This document shows positions 38,664 to 49,500 of a DNA stretch of 64,000 nucleotides, in pieces. Location of the stretch: NCBI RefSeq assembly GCF_900109095.1, contig NZ_FNYZ01000009.1, forward strand, positions 124,001 through 188,000. Reading direction: 5' to 3'. The position numbers were made by a program, and so were the translations under genes. The stretch comes from Sphingobium sp. AP50. GTDB taxonomy: Bacteria > Pseudomonadota > Alphaproteobacteria > Sphingomonadales > Sphingomonadaceae. The notes below the pieces were generated by a model. It saw nothing but the letters and a program-made list of their open reading frames with translations, ran no database searches and was not told the DNA's origin. Position 1 is the first letter of the stretch. Each line of letters begins with the position of its first letter.

Positions 38664-41600
38664 TTATGCGGCCGCAATCACCTCCCGTCCGAGCTGTTCT
38701 TCCAACCGTGCCTGGGCCTTCAGCCGAGCAACCAGGGCATGAAGGCCGCTGCCATGCGATCCCTTAATCAGGAGGATGTCGCCATCCTGCACGCCGGCCA
38801 TGACATGATCGAAAAGCTGATCCACATGATCGGCGTAAAGGCCACGACAGGCCATCGGCAGTGTGGCCCAGAAAGCGGTGTAAAAGCCGCCCATTACATG
38901 CACCCGGTCGATCCCCTGATCCGCGATCAGCGGCGCCAGCGCGCCATGATAGTCGGCCGCGTCAGGCCCCAGTTCCAGCATTTCGCCCAACAGCGCGATC
39001 CGCCGTCCGCCGATCTGCGTTCCCAGCAACTCCAGCGCCGCCCCCATGGAGGCGGGGTTGGCATTATAGGCTTCGTCGATCAGCCTGATATGCCGTCCGC
39101 CGATCGTCAGCCGCAATTCCTCCCCGCGCCCCGCCAGCGGACGGAAATCCGCAAGCGCGGCGACGCCACGCCCGGCGTCCAGCGACAGGGTGGAAAGGGT
39201 GGCCAGCACGGCGACACTGTTGAGCGCCATGTGCCGGCCGGGGGCCTGCAACGGATAATCGATCCGTCCGGCGGGCGTCTGCACCGTCAACTGGACATCC
39301 TGCCGGTCGAGCAGGCGGAAGTCGGCATCCGCTCCCTCGCCATAGGTGACGACATGCAGGTCATGCGCCTGCGCCAGCGCGCGCACCAGCGGCAGTTCCG
39401 CCATGTCAGCATTGAGGATGGCGGTGCCGCCGGGCGTCATCCCTTCGAAAATGGCGCTCTTGCGCCGCGCGACGGTGGCGAGGTCGCGATGGAATTCCAG
39501 ATGCGCGGCCGCGATATTGGTGAAGACCGCGATATCCGGCCGGGTCAGTTGGGCATTCTGCTTCATGCGCCCGATCGCCATTTCCATCACGACATGCGGC
39601 GTATCCCACGGGATCGATGCAAGATTCCAGGCAATGCCATGGGGCAGGTTCGCGTTCATCCGCGTCTCGCCAACCCGGCCCCAGGGGCGCAGCGCCCGCG
39701 CCAGCATGGCAACCATGGTCGTCTTGCCCGCACTGCCGGTGACGCCGATCAGCTTGCCCGCGCTCCTCTCCCGCGCATGGCGGCCAAGCGCCAGCATCGC
39801 CGCATCACAGTCCGGCACCGCCAGCACCGGCAGGCCGCTATCGATGTAGCGATCCGGCGCGCTGGTGATGACAGCGGCGGCCATCGGCTTCAGTCGCGGG
39901 AATAGCGGCGGTGCGATCCCGCGCTCCCCTTCCCGGCCGCGCATCACCACCATGTCGCCCGGTTGCTGGCTGGGCGGATGAATGCACAGTCCCTGCGCCC
40001 GCCAGTCGGCCGACGGGGGGATGACCCAGCGGCCACCGGTTGCCTGCATCACGCTGCGCGGCGTCCATCCCTGTTCATCGGGCAACGCCTCCGCTTCTGC
40101 CTGCTGTTCGATCAGATGACGACGATAGGCGATCAGGCCAGACAGATAATGTTCGACATCGTCGATGCGGACCCGGAAGGCATGATGCCGGATGAAGAAG
40201 CTGCCGACGATCCGCGCCGGATTGGCGAAGAACATCGCCAGTTCCGGCCAGAAATGACCGTTGAGCAGATAATGGGCGCGCGCATGCAAGGCGCGATCGA
40301 ACCGGGCGAGATCGATACTGTCGAGCAGAGGACGATGATCGGGATCGGTCGCGAGGCGGGCGATCATCTGCTGCGCCGCCATCATCAGTTCCAGCAAGGT
40401 CGGGAAAGTGGTGATGCGATGTTCCACGAAGTCAAGATAGTCGCGGACATTGTCCAGCCCGAAGCGGAACCAGTCCTCGGCCGGGCGATGACGGGTCAGT
40501 TCGTTCGCGCAATAGCCCAGCCAGTGATCATGGGCCGATGCATGCCCCGCCGCGATGAAATGATCGAAGGCGCGGGCCACGGCATCGATCCAGCGCGGAT
40601 CACCGGTCAGGCCATAGAGACGCATCAGGCCGAAGGCGGCTTCGCCATCATAATAGATGATGCGGAAAGCCTGCTTTACCGCCAGCGACGGATAATCCAG
40701 CACATGGACGAAGCCGCCGCTCGCCGCGTCCTGCATATGCAGGATGCCGACCGCCAGTCGCTCCAGAAGATCACGATAGCGATCGGTCGCCAGCAATTCG
40801 CTATATTTGACCAGCGCCAGCAGGCAGACGGCATTGCCGCCCAGCTTTATCTCATTGCCCGGATCGATCAGGAAGGCCGCCTGCGTCCCGTCCGGCAAGA
40901 GCGCCGGGCGGATCAGTTCCTGCTCCAGATAGGCCAGCGCCCGCTCGATCGCCGCCAACACGCCGGGATCGCGCGTGACTTCCCAGCTTTCCAGCATGGC
41001 ATAACAGCTACTGGCATGGCGCAGGCTGTTATAGGCACTGATCGGCCGGTCGAAACAGGGATGCCAGCCATAATGGAAGCGTCCGTCCGCCTGTACCTGT
41101 GACGCCAGATAGCGGCTGCCATCATCGATCAGGGTCTGCAAAAGGTCGGGATCGAGCCGGTCGATGGTCCGGCGGCCGGCATTGCGCCCCTGCTGACGGA
41201 TCGCATGGACCACGCCGTCGCCGTCCATGAACAGGCCCGCCGTGGAGAATAGCCAGATCGGCCGATCATCGCTGAAATCGATCGCCCTGATCCCATGGCG
41301 CAGCCGGGCATAGCGCCGGAAATTAGCTTCATTGACAGTCGCCGTCGGATAGCCCTTGCCGCCATAGAGCATGGCATTGGCGTTGATTTCTGTTTCCAGA
41401 AAGGCCCGTTCCAGCTTCGCGTCCAGCGCGATGCCCAACCGGAAGTAATTGCGCTTGGTCGCCGCCAGTCGCTGGCGCAAGCCATCCCAATCGGTCCGTT
41501 CCACCGCCCTGACCCAGTCGATACGCAGCCAGTCCAGCCGGTCGGATGCCTGCATCAGATGCGGCAGCGCGGATTGCCAGCAGGATGCGCCATCAGACCC

Positions 41601-41747
41601 GGAGATCGTCAGCGTCTGCGCCCGCGCCGTACCGTCGGTGAAGGACAGGAACAGAACCACAGCAGGACTACCGTCGATCAGGACGGTGGGAAGCTTGCCT
41701 ATCTGCTCGCCGATCACGGCCAGCCTTTCTTCCAGTGCCGGCGTCAT
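38664..41747 (-). CDS. Fusion protein: N-terminal alpha/alpha-toroid-like region plus MurF-like Mur ligase
   Basis: 1027 residues, last gene of the adhesin/secretion operon, overlapping the HlyD gene by 4 bases. Residues about 560-1027 are a Mur ligase of the MurF type: P-loop IGVTGSAGKTTMVAMLARAL (about 667), NIAAAHLEFH, LIDEAYNANPASMGAALELL (about 888), GEMLELG and IKGSHGSGLHAL. Residues about 190-540 look like a six-hairpin/alpha-alpha toroid (repeats such as FHYGWHPCFDRPISAYNSLRHASSCYAML, AFRIIYYDGEAAFGLMRLYGLTGDPRWIDA). Residues 1-190 are unassigned. Mur ligases join a carboxylate and an amine using ATP in the cytoplasm. True MurF is about 450 residues and lies in the dcw cluster, so this is a paralogue with a different job. 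Confidence 0.82.
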   Translation of the reverse strand: MTPALEERLAVIGEQIGKLPTVLIDGSPAVVLFLSFTDGTARAQTLTISGSDGASCWQSALPHLMQASDRLDWLRIDWVRAVERTDWDGLRQRLAATKRNYFRLGIALDAKLERAFLETEINANAMLYGGKGYPTATVNEANFRRYARLRHGIRAIDFSDDRPIWLFSTAGLFMDGDGVVHAIRQQGRNAGRRTIDRLDPDLLQTLIDDGSRYLASQVQADGRFHYGWHPCFDRPISAYNSLRHASSCYAMLESWEVTRDPGVLAAIERALAYLEQELIRPALLPDGTQAAFLIDPGNEIKLGGNAVCLLALVKYSELLATDRYRDLLERLAVGILHMQDAASGGFVHVLDYPSLAVKQAFRIIYYDGEAAFGLMRLYGLTGDPRWIDAVARAFDHFIAAGHASAHDHWLGYCANELTRHRPAEDWFRFGLDNVRDYLDFVEHRITTFPTLLELMMAAQQMIARLATDPDHRPLLDSIDLARFDRALHARAHYLLNGHFWPELAMFFANPARIVGSFFIRHHAFRVRIDDVEHYLSGLIAYRRHLIEQQAEAEALPDEQGWTPRSVMQATGGRWVIPPSADWRAQGLCIHPPSQQPGDMVVMRGREGERGIAPPLFPRLKPMAAAVITSAPDRYIDSGLPVLAVPDCDAAMLALGRHARERSAGKLIGVTGSAGKTTMVAMLARALRPWGRVGETRMNANLPHGIAWNLASIPWDTPHVVMEMAIGRMKQNAQLTRPDIAVFTNIAAAHLEFHRDLATVARRKSAIFEGMTPGGTAILNADMAELPLVRALAQAHDLHVVTYGEGADADFRLLDRQDVQLTVQTPAGRIDYPLQAPGRHMALNSVAVLATLSTLSLDAGRGVAALADFRPLAGRGEELRLTIGGRHIRLIDEAYNANPASMGAALELLGTQIGGRRIALLGEMLELGPDAADYHGALAPLIADQGIDRVHVMGGFYTAFWATLPMACRGLYADHVDQLFDHVMAGVQDGDILLIKGSHGSGLHALVARLKAQARLEEQLGREVIAAA

Positions 41748-42931
41748 CTTTCGCGTAACCCTTCCCGTGCGCGGTTCAGCGGCTTGAGCAGATATTGCAT
41801 CACCGTCTTGCTGCCGGTGTGGATATCGACCGTGGCGATCATGCCCGGCACGATTGGGAAATGCTTGCCTGCCTTGTTGACCAGCGAGACGGATTTGGTC
41901 CGCACGAACACGCGATAATAATAGATGTCGGGGTTCACCTCATCCTTGATGGTGTCGGGTGAGATGCTCGATACCTGCCCTTCCAGCCCGCCATAAATGG
42001 CATAGTCATAGGCGGTGATCTTCACCGTCGCCCGCTGGTTGGGATGAATGAAGGCGATGTCGCGCGGCGATATCCGCGCTTCGATCAGCAACTGGTCGTC
42101 CAGCGGAACGATCTGCATGATCTCCCCATTGGGCGACACCACACCGCCAATCGTGGAGACTTCGATGCTCTTCACCACGCCGCGCACCGGCGACCGCAGG
42201 GTCAGGCGGTTGAGCGTGTCCGACCGGCCCCGCACCACCGGCGCCAGCGCCTCCACTTCCTCGCTGACCTTGGCCAGATCCTGCTGCGCCTCCACCAGAT
42301 ATTGCGACCGCAGATCGGATTTCTTGAGCGCCAGTTCGGCGCGCTGCCGCTTCAGCCGCAGCACCTCGACATTGCTGGCCGCGCCGACGGCAATCAGGGA
42401 TTCGCCGATCCCCACCTCCTTGCCGATCAGTGCCAGCGATTCGTCGATCAACTGGTCGGCGCTCGCCAGACTCTGGCGACGGTCCTGATAAAGGCGTGTT
42501 TCGGCGGCCTTCAGCTCGGGATAGGGATCAAGCTCACGCGGGAAGACGATCGCCGTGCCCCCGACTTCCGCCCGCAGCCGCGCCGCGCTCGCCAGTGCCG
42601 CGCGATATTTGGCGGCGCTTTCGTCCACCGTCGATCCGGCCTGCGTCGGATCAAGCTGCGCCAATATCTGCCCCGGCCGGACGATGTCGTCCTGCTTGAC
42701 CATCAATTTGGCCAATATCCCGCCCTCCAGCGACTGTATGACCTGCTCCCGGCTGGTCGGCACGACACGGCCGCTGCCGCTGGCGACTTCATCCAGCTTG
42801 GCGAACCAGGCCCAGGCGAAGCCGGCCACGAACAGAAAGGCGACCAGCCAGAGCAGACGCTTGGCACCGATGAGACGGCTGCGCCCTTCATCATCGAACC
42901 GCCACTCATTATCGGTCAGGGCAATGCTCAT
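41744..42931 (-). CDS. HlyD-family periplasmic adaptor of type I secretion
   Basis: Membrane fusion protein that links the ABC transporter to TolC. 395 residues: short cytoplasmic N-terminus, TM helix LLWLVAFLFVAGFAWAWFA (about 28-46), a lipoyl/barrel segment, a long helical hairpin (about 105-250) and the RTX-secretion signature near the end, GMIATVDIHTGSKTVMQYLLKPLNR. The start overlaps the ABC gene stop by 4 bases. Family: LapC/HlyD-type adaptors for large adhesins. Confidence 0.93.
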   Translation of the reverse strand: MSIALTDNEWRFDDEGRSRLIGAKRLLWLVAFLFVAGFAWAWFAKLDEVASGSGRVVPTSREQVIQSLEGGILAKLMVKQDDIVRPGQILAQLDPTQAGSTVDESAAKYRAALASAARLRAEVGGTAIVFPRELDPYPELKAAETRLYQDRRQSLASADQLIDESLALIGKEVGIGESLIAVGAASNVEVLRLKRQRAELALKKSDLRSQYLVEAQQDLAKVSEEVEALAPVVRGRSDTLNRLTLRSPVRGVVKSIEVSTIGGVVSPNGEIMQIVPLDDQLLIEARISPRDIAFIHPNQRATVKITAYDYAIYGGLEGQVSSISPDTIKDEVNPDIYYYRVFVRTKSVSLVNKAGKHFPIVPGMIATVDIHTGSKTVMQYLLKPLNRAREGLRER

Positions 42932-45087
42932 GCCGCCCTCACCCGATTATTCTGCATCGTCCGCAGCGCGGCATCCCTTGGCTGGTCGAGCAATATCTTG
43001 CCATTGTCGATCACGATTACCCGGTCGACCAGTTCCAGCACCCGCATCCTGTGGGTCGCCACGATCAGCGTCCGCCCGAGCGCCCATGTCTTGAGGCCGG
43101 TGATGAAATGCCGTTCCGATACCTCGTCCATCGACGCGGTCGGCTCGTCCAGCAAGGCGACGGTCGGATGCCGCAACAACAGCCGCGCCAGCAACAGCGT
43201 CTGGATCTGGCCGCCCGACAGGCCCCGTCCCCCTTCCAGGATGACATGCTCCAGCCCTCTGCGCAGCCGCCGTACAAATTCGGCCGCGCCGGTCATCGCC
43301 AGCATGGCGACGATTTCCTCATTGGACACGTCCGGCGCGCCAAGGGTCAGGTTTTCGCGGATGGTCCCGTGGAACAGTCGGCTATTTTGCGACAGGAAAC
43401 CGACATCGCGGCGCAAATCTTCGGGATCGACATGATGCAGCGCCAGATGATCGACCAGCACCTCGCCGGATATCGGCGGCAACATGCCTGAAAAGGCCTG
43501 CAACAGGGTCGACTTGCCCGCGCCATTGCGGCCGAGCAGCGCAACCTTCTCCCCGGCGGCGATCTCCAGATCGACGATCGTCAGGGCCGGCGGGCTGTTC
43601 GGGTCGCCATAGCTGAAGACCCCTTCGCGGATCGTCATCGTCCCGGCAATGGCATTGACCGAAATCCGATGTTCCGAATCCGGTCGGTCGACGGGCAGGT
43701 TCATGATCTGGTTGAGGCTGCCGATCGCGACGCGCGATTGCTGGAACCGGCTGAGCAGCGACGTCACCTGCGACATCGGCGCCATCATCCGCGATCCCAG
43801 GATCGAGGAGGCGACCAGCGCGCCCGTGGTGATATCCCCGGCCATCACCATCGGCGCCCCGGCGCAGATGATGCCGGCATAGACGCCCGTCTGCACATTT
43901 TGCGTCCAGACCGTCAGGCTGTTGGTCAGGCCGCGCAGCTTGAGCTGGGCCTCACCCGCTTCGGCATTATAGCGGTTCCAATGCTGGCGGAACCGCTCCT
44001 CGGCCTGCAATGCCTTGATATCCTCCATGCCCTGCACCGCTTCGACCAGCATGGCATTGCGCAGCGAGGCTTCCCGCATCGAAGCGGAGGCATAAGCCCG
44101 CAGCCGCCGTTGGACGAGCAATCCGGGCAGGATCAGCAACAGCAGCGCGGCCAGCGGCACCAGCACCAGCGGCCCGCCGATGGACCAGAGGATGGCCAGG
44201 AAGATGAGGAAGAAGGGCAGGTCCGCAATCGCCGCGATCGTGGTCGATGTCAGCAATTCGCGCACCTGATCCAGATCACGCAATTGCGCGATGAAGGTGC
44301 CGGTGGAAGCCGGTCGGGCACGATTGCGCACCCGCAGCGCATGGCTGAACACCTTGTCCGACATGCGCAAATCCGCGCGCTTGCCCAGCACATCGACGAT
44401 GTTCATCCGCAACCGGCGCAGCATGAAGTCGAAAGCGATCGCCATCGCCACGCCGAATGCCAGAATATAGAGGGTCGGAAAGGATTCCGCCGGGACGACC
44501 CGGTCATAGACCTGCATCGAAAAGATGACGCCGGACAGGCCCAGCATGTTGGCGATGCAGGACGCCACCATGACCGGCACATAGGATCGGCTATCCTGAT
44601 GCAGGATCGCCCGCAGCCAATTCTCGTCATGCTGGTGGATATAAGGATCGACCCGAGCGTCAGGCGCCGATCGTCTGGGGCGGGCAATGACCAGCAGGGC
44701 CAGCCCCTGCGCGATATCGGCGACAGGCAGATGGATATGCAGGCCGCCATCCCCGGCAAGCGACAGCGTCGCCACGCCCTCGTCGGAAATGGCGGTCAGC
44801 AGCGCCATGCCGCCATCCTCCATCCGCACGATGATCGGCAGGCGCCAGCCGGACAGGAGATTTTCACCAGCGGCCGGCACCCGGAAGCGAACGGAAAGGC
44901 CCAGCGCGCGGGCCATGTCCCGCACCTTGGCATGCTCGCCCCCTGCCCCGGCCCATAGCCCGGCCAGCCTGGCGCCCTGCTCACTGTTGGGCAGGCCGTA
45001 ATGGCGCGCCACCTGTTGCAGCAGGTCCAGCCAGGCATCGACCGGGACCGCATTGGCGGTAGGCTGGATGGGCGGCATCATGGTCAC
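42928..45087 (-). CDS. Type I secretion ABC transporter (permease/ATPase, LapB-like)
   Basis: 719 residues. An N-terminal C39-like domain (1-140) lacks a catalytic Cys (WLDLLQQVARHYGLP), as in the CLD of LapB/HlyB-type exporters that do not cut their substrate. TM domain about 160-440; ATPase with Walker A LLGRNGAGKSTLL (about 518), signature LSGGQIQTLLLARLLL (about 624), Walker B VALLDEPTASMDE and H-loop VATHRM. Substrate by context: the giant adhesin upstream. Overlaps tolC and hlyD genes by 4 bases. Confidence 0.94.
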   Translation of the reverse strand: MTMMPPIQPTANAVPVDAWLDLLQQVARHYGLPNSEQGARLAGLWAGAGGEHAKVRDMARALGLSVRFRVPAAGENLLSGWRLPIIVRMEDGGMALLTAISDEGVATLSLAGDGGLHIHLPVADIAQGLALLVIARPRRSAPDARVDPYIHQHDENWLRAILHQDSRSYVPVMVASCIANMLGLSGVIFSMQVYDRVVPAESFPTLYILAFGVAMAIAFDFMLRRLRMNIVDVLGKRADLRMSDKVFSHALRVRNRARPASTGTFIAQLRDLDQVRELLTSTTIAAIADLPFFLIFLAILWSIGGPLVLVPLAALLLLILPGLLVQRRLRAYASASMREASLRNAMLVEAVQGMEDIKALQAEERFRQHWNRYNAEAGEAQLKLRGLTNSLTVWTQNVQTGVYAGIICAGAPMVMAGDITTGALVASSILGSRMMAPMSQVTSLLSRFQQSRVAIGSLNQIMNLPVDRPDSEHRISVNAIAGTMTIREGVFSYGDPNSPPALTIVDLEIAAGEKVALLGRNGAGKSTLLQAFSGMLPPISGEVLVDHLALHHVDPEDLRRDVGFLSQNSRLFHGTIRENLTLGAPDVSNEEIVAMLAMTGAAEFVRRLRRGLEHVILEGGRGLSGGQIQTLLLARLLLRHPTVALLDEPTASMDEVSERHFITGLKTWALGRTLIVATHRMRVLELVDRVIVIDNGKILLDQPRDAALRTMQNNRVRAA

Positions 45088-46403
45088 AGCGTCACCCCGC
45101 GCACCACCATGCCGGTCAGGTGAAAGGCCGAACGCACTCGCCCCGAACTGTAAAGACAGTCGAGTTCCAGCCGGCGCAGGTCATGGACCGTATTGGCCGC
45201 CTCCATCCGCACCTGCTGATATTCCTGTTCGGCGTTGAGCAGGTCGACCAGCGTGCGGGTGCCCATTTCCAGATATTGCATGCGATAGAGCTTGCCGGTT
45301 TCGCTCATATTGCCCTCCCGCGAAGACAGGGTCTTGAGCAGCGCGTTGAGGCTCTCAATCTGCTGCTGCGACTCCGACAGGCGCTGGGCCGTCTCGTTGC
45401 GGACTCGGTCCGTCGCTGCCTCCGCCGCATCCAGCGCATATTGGGCGCCTCGCACCCGCGCCTTGGTGATTCCGCCGCCGAAGACATTGTTGGTGACGTT
45501 CAGGCCGATCGTATAGGCACTGCGCCGGTCCGACAGGGGATCGGATACGTCGATCGTCCCTGTCCCGCCGATCGAGATAGTCGGCAACTGCTCTGCCTTG
45601 CTGCGGCGCAGATCGGCCCTGGCCTGATCCTTGCGCGCTTCAGCAGCCATAACTGCCGGGACATCATTCCAGTCGACCGTTGGCTGGCGGCAGGCGGCCA
45701 TCAGCCACCCCGGCACATCCTTGTCCACGGTCCCGGCGGGCGCCGGGCGGCCGAGCAGAAAGGCCAGATTGCTGGACCAGCGACGGCGAACGGCCTCGAT
45801 CTGCGACAGGGTGGCCATCACTGCCTCGACACGGGCAAGCGCCTGTAATCCGTCGGACTGGGTCGCAGCGCCCTTGGTCACGCGGTTGTCGACCAGATCG
45901 CTGATGGCGCGGACGCGGTCCAGTTGCTCGATTGCGATCTGGTGCAACGCCTCGCCCCGTTGCACCTCGATCATCGCATAGCCGGTGTCGCGAACCAGAT
46001 CATCGACCGCGCTCAAAAGTTGCGCCTGCCCGATCCGTACGCCCGCCCAGGCGGACTCGACGGCGCTGGACACCTTCCCGAAATCATAGATCATCTGGGA
46101 TGCGCTGATCTGCGGCCGCGGACGCCAGGAACTGGTCAGGCGACTGTCATAGCCAGTGGCGACGCCCGCGCTGATCTGGGGCGAATAGCCCGCGCGTGCC
46201 ACATCAACCTCGGTCCCGCGCGCGTTGAGTTCGCCGGCCACCTCGCTCAGCACAGGGTGCCAGGCGACAGCCTCTCGGGCGGCCTCTTCCAGAGTCACCC
46301 GATCTGCGGGATTCGCTACCGCCCCGGCCGATACGTTCAGCATCGCGCCAAAGGCAAGTAGATAGAACTTGCCGCCATGGAACCTTGTTTCCATCCCGGT
46401 CAT
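45084..46403 (-). CDS. TolC-family outer membrane protein (LapE-like)
   Basis: Outer-membrane channel of the type I system, 439 residues. Signal peptide near MLNVSAGAVANPADR; the OEP repeats include VTLEEAAREAVAWHPVLSEVAGELNARG and a second half beginning DWNDVPAVMAAEARKDQARADLRRSKAEQLPTISIGG. A family segment YSPQISAGVATGYDSR is present. First gene after the adhesin; the 120-base AT-rich gap may carry a promoter. An ATG at 46403 or three codons later (METRF) could be used. Confidence 0.92.
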   Translation of the reverse strand: MTGMETRFHGGKFYLLAFGAMLNVSAGAVANPADRVTLEEAAREAVAWHPVLSEVAGELNARGTEVDVARAGYSPQISAGVATGYDSRLTSSWRPRPQISASQMIYDFGKVSSAVESAWAGVRIGQAQLLSAVDDLVRDTGYAMIEVQRGEALHQIAIEQLDRVRAISDLVDNRVTKGAATQSDGLQALARVEAVMATLSQIEAVRRRWSSNLAFLLGRPAPAGTVDKDVPGWLMAACRQPTVDWNDVPAVMAAEARKDQARADLRRSKAEQLPTISIGGTGTIDVSDPLSDRRSAYTIGLNVTNNVFGGGITKARVRGAQYALDAAEAATDRVRNETAQRLSESQQQIESLNALLKTLSSREGNMSETGKLYRMQYLEMGTRTLVDLLNAEQEYQQVRMEAANTVHDLRRLELDCLYSSGRVRSAFHLTGMVVRGVTL

Positions 46404-46523
46404 ATCCTCATCCGTTTATGATGAGAATGATTTCCATTGGTTACGAACAAGCTAACACATGGATTTTAATATTATTCCGTCATCGCAACGGATAAAATTA
46501 CATAATTTTATTTGTAAATTACA
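46404..46523. promoter_or_regulatory. AT-rich gap between adhesin stop and tolC
   Basis: 120 bases, much AT-richer than the surroundings. A near-palindrome ACATCAAAATTGATGT (46521-46536) overlaps the adhesin stop. At 46418-46436, just before the tolC start, ATGATGAGAATGATTTCCA resembles a degenerate Fur box. No strong terminator with a T-run is seen, so read-through from the adhesin gene is possible. Confidence 0.4.
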
Positions 46524-49500
46524 TCAAAATTGATGTCCATTATTCTGATTATTTTTGTCGATATCGTCAGGAGTTGCCAGATAGGATAGCGGATCCTCAG
46601 GCAAATCTACCGGTGTAAGATCAGCGCTAGCCGGCACAGGAGCGGCGCCTTCGACCGGATCAGCCTGCTCGGACGATGGCTGACTATCAAGATAGGCCGA
46701 CAGCACATCTTCCAAAGCACCCTGCCCTTCGAACATCTGATAGGCCAGTTCGCCCAGCACTTCATCCGAGACAACCGTGCCGGATGGATCAGTGTCCGCC
46801 GTCGTTGCATCCTGCATATTGTCGGACGGATCGACCAGATCGGATTGCGTCGCCGCGAGGATCAGGTCACCGCTCGAAAGCGATGCGATCTCGTCGGACG
46901 ACGCCGGTTCATCCGTCGTGGGTGCCGTCTGATCGGACGATGCAGTGGCGGCGGCATGACTATCATCGCTGGCCACCACCGTATCTTCGACCAGCAGACT
47001 TGTCTGCTCGACCGACATCAGCGCCGATGCCGATCCGCTGGCAACATTGATCGTCACGTCCAGCGTGGCCGTTGCCGACACGCCATTGGGCTGCACGATC
47101 TGATAGGTGAAGCTATCCACCAGATTGACGGTCGAATGCGCGATCGTCGTTCCCGGCGTATAGCTATAATGCCCCGTCTCGTTCACGGTCAGCTTGCCAT
47201 AAGTGCCGTTGATCACGATCGGCGTTTCGCCCACCTCGACAAAGCCGGTGCCGGTGCCCACCTTCACCGTGGCGAAGGCCGTACCCGTCGTGTCATTGGC
47301 CAGCAACTCACCCTGCGTACCCGTCACACCGGACACGCTATACTGGTCGAGATGGGTTATCGTCTCGCCGATATAGACGGTCGTGTTGTAGGTCAGACCC
47401 AGCGTATTGGTACTGGACACGGTATAGGTGTAATTGCCCGCTGGCAGATCCTCGAACGTATGGCTGATGCCCGATCCCAGCGGCAATCCGGCAATGGCCG
47501 TCGCCGTATAGGTGCCCACCACAGCGTTCGCCGCATTGCGCACCGTGATCGTGTAACTCGGCAACACCGCGATCGTGCCGGCCCGGATCACCGTGATGGT
47601 GATGTCTGCCAGGCTGTTGGACGCGACCGAGAAGCTGTCGCTGCCCGACCGGGTTGCCAGCGTCGGCGTGCTGAAGCTGAACTCCTGCGCCGTCGGCACT
47701 GTCGTCACGACATTCTGATACTGGACGGCCGCCGTTGCAATGTCATGATTGGCGATCGGTGCGGCGGTAATATCGTCGCTGCCGATGGAGATGATCAGAT
47801 TGGCCGTCTCCGTTTCGCCGTCGCTCCGGTCGATCAGTTGATATTGGAAGATGTCGGTCTTCCCGATCGCTGCGGCACTGGCGGACGGCGTATAGCTGTA
47901 GCTGCCGTCCAGATTGATCACCAGTCGACCAAAGGCGCCGTTGACGACCGTGCCATCGGCATTGACCGCCGTTGTCACGCCATTGACCGTAACGCTTTGA
48001 ATTTGCGTCTGCGGGCTGACGATGTCGACATGACCGTCGGCGCTGGGATCGGTGATGACATTGCCGTGGATCTGCTGGGGCACGATGCCGCCGATATCGG
48101 TGAAGTCGAGATCAGTGCCCGTTACATGCAGTTCCCCTATCAGACCCAGGCCAAGCGTGCCTTCAAAAGCGGCAAAGGCCCGATATTGCCCCGGCCCCAG
48201 CGTTTCCGTGCTGACCAGATTGCCGTTCAGCAGGGTGAGTTGCACCAGCGATACGCCGCTGCCGCCATTTACAGCGACCCATTGCGATCCGTTCCAGCGC
48301 TGCACCGCGACGGTATAGCCGCTGAGCGCACCGATGGTGAGCGTCGCATCATAGGTGAAGACCGCGTTGAAGCTATGGCCGTCCGCTACGGTAAAGCCGA
48401 CGCTCGGCGTTCCCAGAACCTGTAGGTTAAGGTTCAGCAGGTCTAGCGACACGAGCGCCGTATAGTTGGCCGTGCCATGGTTGACCGATGTCGATACCGG
48501 CAACAGGTCGATCAGGGCGATCGCGCTATTGTCGAACGCGGCGATGTCGAACGGGGCGCCGACTGTGGCGGCGATCGACGGGTTGCCGGCCAGATCGGTC
48601 TGCGTCACGGTCAGATTTTCGCCGCCAATCTGCGGGCTGGACAGGGTGACGGAGAAATGACCGTCGGTACCGACCTGCGCCGTTCCGATCAGCGTGCCAT
48701 TGCCGTCCCGCACCCGGACCGTCGCCCCCGCTTCGCCGATACCGGTCAGCGTCAGGCCGGTCGCATCGACCGCCAGATTGGCCGGCGCAGGCGGCGGGGT
48801 GATATCCGGCGCCACTATGCTGGTCTGGGCCGACACATTGCCCGCCGGATCGGTCTGGATGATCCCGACGGTTTCGCCATTGGCCTGCGCCTGGGTCAGC
48901 GTCACGCTATAGCTGCCATTCGCCGCGACGACCGCGCTGCCGATGATGACGCCGGCGGCGTTGGTGATCGTCACGGTGGCACCTGCCTCACCCACGCCGG
49001 TTACGACCGTACCGGTGCCGGAGATCGCCGCCGTCGGGGCATCGGGCGGGGTATGATCGGGAGCCGTCACGCCGACATTGGCCGAGGCGTTGCCCGCCGC
49101 ATCCGACTGGCCGACGCTCAGTTGCTGGCCGTTGAGTTGCGCCGCATTCAGAGTCACGCTGTAGCTGCCATTGGCGGCCACCAAGGCGCTGCCAAGGACT
49201 GATCCATCGGCGGCGCGTACGGTGATTGTCGCACCGGCTTCACCCTGACCGGTCACTATTCCGCCATTGGCGGAAATGGCAGCCGTCGGGGCGGCAGGCG
49301 GCGTCGTATCCGGTGCGATCAAGGCCACCTCAGTCGAGCCATTGCCTGCGGCATCCACCTGAATCAGGCTCAGTCTCTCACCATTGGTCTGCGCCGTGGG
49401 CAGCGTCGCGCTATAGCTGCCATCAGCCGCAACGATCGCCGTGATCAGCAACACACCCGCCGCATTGCTGATGCGGATGGTCGCACCCGGTTCACCGGTG

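Noticed and set aside
38664-41747. The housekeeping murF gene
   Set aside because: Too long, carries an unrelated N-terminal half, and lies in a secretion operon rather than with mraY/murD/ftsW.
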